Shown here piece by piece: positions 12,856 to 23,600 of a stretch of 64,000 bases of DNA. Within the stretch, counting starts at the first letter, position 1, and the number at the start of each line of letters is the position of its first letter. The position numbers were made by a program, and so were the translations under genes. The notes under the pieces were generated by a model. That model had not been told where the DNA came from. It saw nothing but the letters and a program-made list of their open reading frames with translations, and did not search any database. Origin of the DNA: Carya illinoinensis (lineage: Eukaryota; Streptophyta; Magnoliopsida; Fagales; Juglandaceae); contig NC_056762.1 of assembly GCF_018687715.1 (NCBI RefSeq), positions 41,275,520 through 41,339,519 on the forward strand, written 5' to 3'.

Positions 12856-15800
12856 ATGAGAGGTCCTTTGGGAGCAGTGATAGGGAGGTACCCATCAAGT
12901 GATGGGAATACCCAAATGGGTGGGATCATTAGGCACAACAGGAAATGCAGAGATATTGCTTTTCTTGTGATCTTTATAGCCTTCTGGGTTGCTATGATTG
13001 TTAACTCCAGCTTTGGGTTCAACCAAGGAAACCCATTAAGGTAAAGAATCTAACATTACCCACTTTATCAAGTTGTTCAGTCGTTAAATGGGTCGTCTTC
13101 TTCTTTTTCTTGGCAAATGGGTCTTCTTTATTATGCAACTTTTTGTTTAAGCGTGATTTATAAGGTAAAATTGAGAATCTCACCAATGGGTTCGTTTTCT
13201 AGCTCTCATTTGTCATTTTTGTGATGCGTTTCTCGTCAGTAGCTCTATTTTCTCTGTTTGTCTTAGCCGTTTGAAAGAATCAGCGCTAGCACTACGCATA
13301 TCATTTAAATTTTATTGCTTTAAGTTGATATTCTTTATCTTCTTAAATTTTATTCTCTGTACTACGGATTTATTGTTTTGTACTAGTTGAGGCAAAATTA
13401 TATATATTTTTTCTCGCGTGGCTATACCTTGTATTCTACCTGTGCCTTAGTGGGTTAAATTACTGAATAAATAGAAGAAAGACGTTGAGAAAGAACTGTT
13501 AGTAGGTAGGTTGATTTTTATTACTGCCCCATGTAACATGAAATCCTCTCAAATTACAATTAAATCTTTTGGTCTCTCTCTCTCAAGGTGTAAAGATAAG
13601 AGAGTATCTATCCGTTGAGTTGTGGTGTAAGATGTCATCAAGGTTTACTTTGTTTTCTTGTTCTTTATCAGATTTCATATAGATTGAAGTGGAGAGAACA
13701 TGACACGTTTGAGTTATATTGATTTTCTCAAGATAATGAATTCAACTCTCCCTTGTTAAGGAGTCGCTTTATGTACAATTAAGTGGAGTTCCTTTCTTTT
13801 TGCATCACCTAGTTGTTTTGATTGCTAATGATAGTGGAGAAAGGTTAAATTACTGAATAAATAGAAGAAAGACGTTGAGAATGAACTGTTAGTAGGTAGG
13901 TTGATTTTTATTACTGCCCCATGTAACATGAAATCCTCTCAAATTACAATTAAATCTTTTGGACTCTCTCTCTCAAGGTGTAAAGATAAGAGAGTATCTA
14001 TCTGTTGAGTTGTGGTGTAAGATGTCATCAAGGTTTACTTTGTTTTCTTGTTCTTTATCAGATTTCATATAGATTGAAGTGGAGAGAACATGACACGTTT
14101 GAGTTATATTGATTTTCTTAAGATAATGAATTCAACTCTCCCTAGTTAAGGAGTCTTTTTATGTACAATTAAGTGGAGTTCCTTTCTTTTTGCATCACCT
14201 AGTTGTTTTGATTGCTAATGATAGTGGAGAAAGGAAAAGAGCCAAACAGGTGTTATAAAGGGCATTATCTTGTAGATGGTATTGTTCAAATTCGTGCAGT
14301 GGTGTTATTATATTCGCTACATTACACATTTTCTGTGTTTTTGGGTTGTGATTGATTGTTTAGCGGTTTGGCAGGCTTACATATGGTCTGGACTATAAAG
14401 GAAATGTGTGTGGTGAAAAGCATGCAAAACGTGACCTTCGTGAATTGGAGCTTAGATACTGGTTAGATCCTAATCAGGTTTATCAAAGTGGTTTGAAAAG
14501 CAACCAATTTAAATTGGCCAATGCCCGGAGTATATGCTTGTTGGATTGCCCTATCCCCCTTGATGATCAACTAAATTGGGTATGCGACTATCCAGAAGGA
14601 GATATCCATCTTTCAATGGGAGATTGGATTAATATGAATTATGATTATTATGAGTTCCTTACACCAGAAATGAGGAACACCTCTCTTCAACTTCAAGGTC
14701 CTTGTTACCCTGTAATATTTCCAAGTGTAAATGGTATGTAAACTCGATTCCCTTCTGATGCAATTGTGGGCACGTGTTCACATATGTCATATTGGTTGCA
14801 GAACTTTTATCAATGAGATAGGACTTTAGAAGCTCATGTAAAGGACTTTTGCCTACTATATTCTTTTGATCTATACATGTATATTCTCTCATATGCTTAT
14901 CATAGAGTTTGTCATACCATTTTACAGTTTATTGGAGCTGCCAGTTTATTGCTCGTGCATCAAACATGTCTTTGAGGCATTGGCAGCAGATGGGTGGTGT
15001 GAAAATCAACGAGGATATCATAATTGACAAATCTATTCACAGGTCCATCAATTCTAGGTCATCTGTCTTAAAGGTAGAGGACTTTTTGTCTCAATAGTCC
15101 TTTATAATAATAATTTTTATGGAACCGTCAAGGAAAGTATATACATTGTCTACATTGCCTTTTGAATTATCATTGTCTACATAGCTTTTTGCATTATGCC
15201 CTGCCTTCCAATTGATGTTGTTTTTAGAGGAAAATCTTCTTGTGACTTTTTTTTTTTTACATAACGACCACTATTCTATTTTGGGGTAACAATAGATGCA
15301 TGTTTGTCTGTAAATGGAATCATGAACTTCTGGCTCTATGCCTATTTAAGAAGCTTTGGTTTCTCTATGCATTTCCTGTGTACTTGTTACTTATCAAAAA
15401 AGGAAAAAAAAAGGAAAAGAACAATCCTATGTACTTGTCATAATTCCTTTATGTTTTATATCTTTTTTTTTTTATAAGTAAACAGTAGTATTAATAAGAA
15501 TAGATATGTTTTATATCTATTAAATGCCTTTTCACCGGGCACATATATGTCTAATTTGTGTTGCTGGATTAAAAACTTATCAACTATAGAATTTTTGCAG
15601 CGATACATGGCTGATATTGGAAAAGCATGGCCAGTGTTGATTGTTTGTGGAGGAATCTTGCCGTTGTTTTTATCAGTGATTTGGCTGCTGATGATTCGAC
15701 ATTTTGTTGTTGCAATGCCTTGGATAACGGTGGCCCTCTTCAATGTTCTCATGGTATCAGTAACAATGTTTTACTACCTAAAAGGTCAGAAATGAACTTT

Positions 15801-16574
15801 TACTGTTCTTTCTCTGGTTGTTTTCTAAAAAACCTGGTTCATTTGGAAAGAAACATCTGGGAAGAAGGATTTGGATTTGAAATTTTAGTTTGAATGGCTT
15901 GAATGAAGTATGAACAGTAGAAGTGTTAAAGTTCATTGGTGGATTTAGGTTTTAATAATATGTGAAGGAATTATTATTCAAATTTATAATGTTAGCGATT
16001 TGCTGAAGAAAAGTATGTCTTTCTTCCCGTTTACTTGTATGAACAATAGAAGTGTTAAAGTTCATTGGTGGATTTAGGTCAATAATATGTGAAGGAATTT
16101 TTATTCAAACTTATAACGTTAGCAATTTGCTGAAGAAAAGTATGTCTTTCTTCCCTTTTACTCACCATATTATGCATGATCAAAATTCATATCAAGCAAT
16201 TTATATAAAAAAAATCTCTTGATTCTATTATATCTTCAAATCCAAATGCAACTTTGGGTGATCGTGAATAAATTTTGAGCGTTGAAATTTACTAGAGGCT
16301 TCTTTGCCGGTAAAGATAAAATTTCAGATCCTTACTACTTGTTTGAGCTTCAAGCATATTTGAAATAGAGGGTTGATTTACATACTTCATTTTCTTGTAT
16401 AATTGAATATGTTGATAACTCTTAATCAAATATAATGCTGAAGTTATTTTCTTCCTTACTACCAGCTGGATGGATAGGGAACGACGCCATCTCCCCCATC
16501 ATTGGTGAGCATGATCCATACATTCATGTATTTGGAAGGGTTGGTATCATCATCAACTGAAACTTTTATATTGG

Positions 16575-16632
<58 letters not shown>

Positions 16633-19580
16633 TTGTGATTCACTCGTTAATTTTAATCTTTTAGGAGATCAATCATCTTCGTGCTGCAGCAGTTCTTATG
16701 ACATTTATTATGGTGGTTGCTGTTCTTACATCAATTGTCATTGTCCGCCGCATCATTATGGCAACATCTGTCCTCAAGGCAAGTCTTTGTCTAAATTATC
16801 ATGTGAAATTTAACTATGTCACATTTGATATCCAAGGAGAGACTTCTTTAAATGTGCATTTCCCAATCTGGGGCTCAAATGCGTGGTGCTTTTTCCTTAA
16901 TCAGCCACAGGTTTAGATCAAATCGTCTATGTAATCCCGGGTGCTGAAGTTTCAATTTGTTGCAAAAACTGATCACTTTCATGGTTAATATGTACACAGG
17001 TTGCTGCAAAGGTCATAGGAGAAGTGCAAGCGCTCATAATTTTTCCAATCATACCATATACTATCCTTGCAATATTTTACATGTTCTGGTTTTCAGCTGC
17101 TCTCCATCTCTTCAGTTCTGGTCAAGTCGTCCAGAATAACTGCAACACTAACTGCTGTGCTTATGATCTTGTGTCAAAACGGGTAAACTGTGATCATTGC
17201 TGTGGCTATAGCATTAATTACACTCCTCATATAGGAGTTGCCATCCTTTTCCACCTATTTGGGTGTTACTGGGCAACACAATTTTTAATAGCATGCTCAT
17301 CGACGGTGATTGCTGGTTCTGTTGCTTCCTATTATTGGGCTGGTGGTGCAACATCAGTAAGTTACTAAGCTATATGCACCATGACAATGTGAGATGTGTC
17401 ACTGTTTTCCCTAGTTCATCTATATAAATTACTCTCTTGATTTTGAACACAAGAATGTAACTGCATACATTAAATTACAGCATGGAATGTGAAATATGAT
17501 TAAACTTGGTGATCCTATGGCACAAGTTCTGTTATGCATCAAACTAGAACTGCTATATCTCCTAGATTAAGCAAGAGTTTGTTTCTGAGATTTAAGAGAG
17601 TGGAATCTGGTCAACCTAAAAAATGCCTAGTTTTATTTATTCAGTTTTGTTTTGGGTTGTTAAACGTTTTATTCAGATACTAGCAACTTTAAGCAAGATG
17701 GACAATTTGCGAAAACTTTTTATTCATTTCTTGATAGCGGAAGATGGAGCTTGTCTTTGATCTGAGTTGCTTGAGATTTTGTTTTTGGTCATTGTTATAG
17801 TTTTAAAAAAAAAAAAAAAATCTATGGTATTCCTTTCCTTGATAATTGCTATTTTTTTTTTTGCCAAAGCAGCCTGAAATTCCATTTCTTCCAGTTTTTT
17901 CCTCCATGAAGAGGCTTATGCGTTACAGCCTTGGCTCTGTTGCTCTTGGCTCCCTTATCGTATCATTTGTGGAATCAATCCGCTTTATGCTTGAGTCAAT
18001 TCGTCGCAGACTGAAAGTTTCTAGTACCACACCTGATAGCTGGATAGGAAAAGCCGCATTCCATTCATCTCGGTGTTGCCTCAGGTGTATTGAGTGGACT
18101 ATAAAGTCTGTGAACCGCAATGCCTACATTATGGTAAATTCAAGAAACACCTGTAGGCTGATTTGGTATGCATTCTTCAGTACTCTTTTCTAGGTGACTG
18201 GCATGCTAGGAGAGATTGTTTCCCATAGGACCAGTTGGGAGATGTCTTACTAAAAATGATATAATGTAAAAGTGAAAATGATACATTTTCAAATTTGTTC
18301 TGGCAGTTACGATATTTTGTAAATCACGTGAACTCTGGAGAGTTGGAACGCAGTTGTCGGACACCTGGTGGTAATAAAAAAAATTCCATTCCACATTTCT
18401 TTGCGGAATTTGACATTGGACCCAAATTCTGTCTGTAAAAATCAAGAATTTTTTTTTTAGAAGAAATAAAACATGAAAAACAAAAGGCAGAATAGAGAAG
18501 GGTCAGGTAAAGTGAAGCTAGTAGCAAGTAATGAACTTTGTCCATTTCAGTTGTTCTTCGTAATTCCAATAAAAATTTTCTTCGTTATCCTCATCTAAGA
18601 ATTTTATCCACTTTTTGGGCGTTTGTGAACTGATTATGGTTGCTCTGTAGAAAAATTTCTTAATTGATAATATGCTGAATGTCTGCTCACGTGTTTGTGG
18701 AATGTCTGCTTGTATTCTTGCAGGTTGCCATCACAGGTAAAAGCTTCTGCAAGGCTTCTGCAATTGCAACAGAATTGATCCTCAACAACATCCTTCGAAT
18801 AGGAAGGGTGAATGTGATTGGAGATGTTATTCTATTTCTTGGAAAATTGTGTGTCAGCCTTTCAAGCGCTCTTTTTGCTTTCCTCATGTTGGATGCCCAC
18901 AAATACAGATCTGGCCATAACAAGATCACTTCCCCGCTGTTTCCTGTATTGGTATGCTTTTCTTTTTCCCTCATTTCATATATCTAATCAGATGTACGAA
19001 ATCTAAATGACACAAACTAATTTTTGATTGTACCCAAAGCTGGGTATTCTAATGGTTGGTGAACAAAAGAATTCGTGGTTTAAGTGAGTTCAAGTTCATT
19101 GATCATCAGTGGGTAAAGGCTAAAAGACAAATATGAACAGATAGGTAATCAATTTGAGTAATTTGTAAAGGAAAGGTTACTGGAACATCTCTCGAACCAC
19201 TTGACACAAATTTGAATGCACCGCGTGAACTTCAACGGTGGAATCGTGCACGGGGAGCTTGCCTTAGACCATAAATTGCCATTTGGTTTGACAACGTCTG
19301 CAGTATCTGTTAAGCTTGCAAGTGTGACTAGAAAATATTTTGTAGTCTTCTAAATAGATGCATACCTCTATCTATGTGTGCGCAGGTTTGTTGGTGTCTT
19401 GGTTACATCGTGGCCACTCTTTTCTTTGGAGTGGTGGAGATGTCAATCGATACCATCATCCTTTCATTCTGCCAGGATTCCGAGGAGCACCAAGGGACAG
19501 CCCAATATGCGCCTCCCCTTCTCATGGAAACTCTTAATGATCAAAATGAGATGCAGAGACTCACTCAAGGACCCCATTAA
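12856..19580 (+). CDS. CHER1: Choline transporter-like protein (CTL/SLC44 family), CHER1 ortholog
   Basis: Ten exons: 12856-13040, 14375-14733, 14928-15073, 15601-15784, 16466-16539, 16665-16778, 17000-17356, 17873-18133, 18724-18951, 19386-19580. The joined frame is 2103 nt, 700 aa, with every junction in phase. It starts MRGPLGAVIGRYPSSDGNTQ and has a first membrane segment at about 33-53 (IAFLVIFIAFWVAMIVN), then a large Cys-rich loop (CLLDCPIP, NWVCDYPEGD) and multiple later membrane segments, including FHLFGCYWATQF and the NILRIGRVNVIGDVILFLGK stretch typical of the family. Arabidopsis CHER1 acts at the trans-Golgi network and phloem sieve plates in choline/lipid homeostasis and vesicle trafficking. 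Intron 6 appears to use a GC donor (AAG|GCAAGT at 16778/16779). Introns 1 and 4 contain tandem duplications. The gene converges on SDE5, with 502 bp between stop codons. Confidence 0.96.
13453..14232. repeat. 390-bp tandem duplication in CHER1 intron 1
   Basis: Copies at 13453-13842 and 13843-14232 share nearly every base; by eye I see only a handful of substitutions, such as AAAGAACTG versus AATGAACTG. The junction falls at GTGGAGAAAGG. The near identity implies a recent origin. It is intronic and leaves the splice sites intact. Confidence 0.92.
15374..15518. mobile_element. Two vestigial LINE 3'-end insertions in CHER1 intron 3
   Basis: First: TCCTGTGTACTTGT (15374-15387) and TCCTATGTACTTGT (15425-15438) flank a 37-bp insert starting TACTTATCAAAAAA. 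Second: TATGTTTTATATCT at 15450-15463 and again at 15505-15518 flanks a 41-bp insert that begins with a T run then TATAAGTAAACAG, i.e. a LINE tail on the minus strand. Both look like target-primed insertions truncated to almost nothing. Confidence 0.75.
15909..16163. repeat. About 129-bp tandem duplication in CHER1 intron 4
   Basis: TATGAACARTAGAAGTGTTA starts at 15909 and again at 16038; the two copies run to about 16037 and 16163 with a few substitutions and small indels. Confidence 0.88.
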
Positions 19581-20082
19581 AAACATCTCAGACGTACCAT
19601 TTTCCTTTCGCATTCAGAATCTTTTGCATGTTATATTATTAGAAGGCGTCCTTATGCTCTCGCTTTTCCCCCCGAGTTTTGAGATTATACCTGTATGTGC
19701 TTCGTTACTAGAGAAAAGCATGTGGGAAAGAATGCCTTGGATGAAGTTTTTGCAACATCATGGATCGTAATGTAAGAAGCTCATGGAAAACTGGGTTTTG
19801 CATACAGTATAAAAGTAAATGCAACCTTCTACAAAGTCATTTAAGAGAATTGCAATTTCACACAAGTCGTCCATTGCTTCTTCGATATACTGTTTAACGA
19901 TAAAACTAAATTATCGGTGCCACAAAATTTAGTAGCTTGCAGAAACATTTTGCTGACACAGGTTTTTAACAAAAGATGTGCACAAAGTTCAGTTGCAAGG
20001 GCAAACCATGATATGATAATCTATATTTCCAGAAGTCTTGCAGTGATGGGACCTCTTTTCGAAGCTTCTCCCGGTCCGATAA

Positions 20083-20649
20083 TCATTTTTTCCAAAAACT
20101 CAAACGCTCTGGGTTTATCCCATCCACTAGGATCATAATTGTTCGACCATCTGCGTCCTTGGTCCATTTTATGGATTCCTTGCTCAATAGTTTCAAAATC
20201 TGCAAAGTGAGATTAGAAAACAATGGATTTTTTTAAATCCTTTTTAATTACTAAGCAGGGTCATACATACATGTATCCGGTTATAGAATGTTCTAAAAAG
20301 CTCAAAAGTAAATCCCCTATCGACAAATTTATCAGACGACAAAAGAAGAGCTGGACAAAACAAATAATTAGTAGTTTTTCTTCTATGAACAAGCTTTGTT
20401 ATCTTTTACATCTGCGTAATTAGAGAGGACTCGCAACATGAAAGTTCAATAATGAATCTCCACTTGAACCACCACATTGTGATATGCTATCGATATCTAC
20501 AACTAAAGCTACTTTTGTGAGAAGTTGATTTATCTTATGTGGTCAACTATATGACTAATCTAGTAGATGTCAGATATCTGGGACCTGGGTTCTTTTGCTA
20601 CAGTACAAATTTCATTCAAATTATAGATACAGGGATTAAATGTCAAAGC

Positions 20650-20688
<39 letters not shown>

Positions 20689-23600
20689 CTTAAAGCAACC
20701 TTATGTGTGTGTGTGTGGAACAAAAAAAATGAAAATGATTACAGAATTTAATAAAAAGAGAGGCATGTAGTGTGCAATCCAAGAGACAAATTGCATGGAT
20801 CTGTTCCACCGATGAAATGGGCCCGAAATACGAGGCTTACGAGCGTCCAAATCTAGGCAAATCCTCAAATGAATCTCAGGTATTATCATTCCTTTTAAAT
20901 TAGATGAATTTTATTATAGGATTTTAGTATTTTACGCGACTGTTTGAAAAATTCTATCATAAACAGGTTTTTCGGATGTTGAGGGGCACAAAGAAACTAG
21001 CAAAGCCCACCTGTTTATATTATGATATAAACAGTAAATTTACGTTATGGGAAGAACGTATGTGGTATTGTACACATTGTTTAATTCCTGTACGAACTAA
21101 AGTAATCTGCTCTATTACTGTGAATTTGGGTAGGGAATCAGGGATTCGAATTCCCGAAGGTAGCCATTTCCTTTACATTTCTAAAATAATTTCATTATTT
21201 GCCCAGAAAATAAAAATCAGAACCCTTCTGTTATACTCTATGTATATGCAATGCCTGTTGACATGTCCCATTAGACCTAGAAATACTAAAATAAACGTGT
21301 TGCTGTGTTGTTGTTCAAGCAAAAATATATACGACAGCGCCGAAAACAAATGAAACAAATTGCATGTACTTTATATAGGCATGATAATTTAGTCATACCA
21401 GTCGTCTCCGAGCCCCTTTGGTATCTTCATCGCTGTTCCCTACTATGATCCTAAGGTGCTTTAAAACTGACAAGAAGCAAATGGAAAGTCATGTCATCGC
21501 GTCTTTTCATTTTGGTCTTGATGACTAAAGAAATGTCTTGATCTAAGGACTATAAGAGGCAAAAGAAGACATGAACCTACCTGCGATGCCAGAAAAAGTA
21601 GTTAAATGAAGCCTCAATAGGCGTAGAGCATTCTTAGGTTCTTGGTCATGCAAGTCAAGAGACACCACATCCTGTGGGCTGTAAAATTGAAAGTTGTTCT
21701 GTGATTTATGAGGCAATAACCAAAGCATGCAACACAAGAAGAAAATAATTACATTCTGCACCAACCTAGCTTCAAGAAGCTTTTGAGCAGATTTCTCGTC
21801 TGCTTCTCTGGCCATTCTGTTAAAAAAGTGTCCCTAGAATTTTCAAGCAGTAAGCATTTGCTAAAATATTTAATAATATTGCCTATCAGATGTATTATTC
21901 AATCTTGTCTATTTAAACTTCTTTTATGTAAGAACTGATTTCTCCAACTTGGATCGGTCTAATATGAAAAGGATGCACGTCCCAGAAACAGATATTACAA
22001 GCACTCGCCATACCCTCAAAACCACCACCACCCACTTACCAGTTCGAGGACGGAGAAAGATGGGTTACGCATCAGGTTTCTAATCATAATGCCAAAAAAG
22101 TGTCTTAAGACTATTATCTAAAATGGTCAGAGCTTCACCTGGCATCTTTTAATAACATCGATACCTTGTGCCCCTGACTAATTATTACAAACTACAGCCA
22201 CCGAGCCTAGGTACATTTGGTGAAAGGGTGGGGGTGCTGAGTTTTAATTTATCTATCGAATATAGGTAACTAGTGGCCATGGGAAATTAAAAATGGTTTA
22301 TTGATTTTGAATTTAGCAAAATAACAATTCAATTTATTGTTTCAATAAAGAATCTAATTGAATTGACACCCATCATAACGAAATTAATTTGATTCGATTT
22401 TGGCATGATCATTGAAGAAATTTATAGGCCTAACTCATCTCTTAAAACCAGTTCAAAAAGAGAGGTTTGCTCCAACCTTATAAACATGCCCAAGACTTTG
22501 TCCACAAGCAATGTGAGATTTATTCCTCAACACCCTCCCTCACGTGCAGGTCAGTATTTTTTCTGGTTCTTGTCACGGGGTAAGTAGTGTAGGCCCCATT
22601 CGTCTTATGGTAGGCTCTGATACCATGAAAAAATTTATGGGCCTAACTTATTTCTTAAAACCAGTTCAAAGAGAGAGGTTTGCTCCAACCTTATAAACAT
22701 GTAAAAGACCTTATCCACAGGCAATGTGAGATTTATTCCTCAACAATCATTAGTGTGGAAAGTTAACTCTCAAGAATGAATTTCCTTTTCTTTTTCAGAT
22801 TGCAAGGCAGCTAGATACAACAGTGGCAGGTCAGTATTTTTTCTGGTCCTTGTCACGGGATAAGTAGTGTAGGCTCCATTCGTCCTGTGGCAGGCTCTGA
22901 TGCCATGAAGAAATTTATGGGCCTAACTCATCTCTTAAAACCAGTTCAAAGAGAGAGGTTTGCTCTAATCTTATAAACATGCCCAAGACCTTGTCCACAG
23001 GCAATGTGAGATTTATTCCTCAACAATCATTGGTGTGGAAAGTTAACTCTCAAGAATGAATTTCCCTTTCTTTTTCAGATCGCAAGGCAGCAAGATACAA
23101 CAGTGGCAGATTCTTTCTCTTTTTTAAACAATAGTATACAATGGACTGTTGACTTTGTGAGAAATGCAAATGATTGGGAAGTCACCGCAATTTCAGATTT
23201 TCTCTGCAGACCATATGGGTTGAAGTTTGTCCAAGGCAGTGTAGACAGTTTGATGTGGATTCCTGAGAGAAATTTCAGATTTTCTGTTCGTTCCTATTAT
23301 AATGCCTTAATCAGTCATGGTGTAAGTGATTACCCCTGGAAGAGTATTTGGAAAGTTAAAGTGCCGAATAAGGTTACTTTCTTCTGTTGGCTTGTGTCTC
23401 ATGACAAAATTTTGACTACTGAAAATTTAAGAAAACATGGTCTTTGTATTGTTGATTGGTGTTTTATGTGTAAAAAAGATAGCGAATCAGTTAATCACTT
23501 GTTTCTACATTGTGAGGTGGCTATAAATTTGTGGAATGATATTTTTGGAAGGATGGGTATTTCTGGGGTGATGCCAAAGCACTTGGTGAATTTACTAGCT

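Noticed and set aside
12534..13022. 162-codon minus-strand frame over CHER1 exon 1
   Set aside because: Antisense to a certain exon and built around the CT microsatellite (RERERE stretch).
21140..21170. GGGATTCGAATTCCC, resembling a tRNA T-arm
   Set aside because: It is a simple palindrome; no A-box, acceptor stem or anticodon arm is present upstream. It lies inside SDE5 intron 9.
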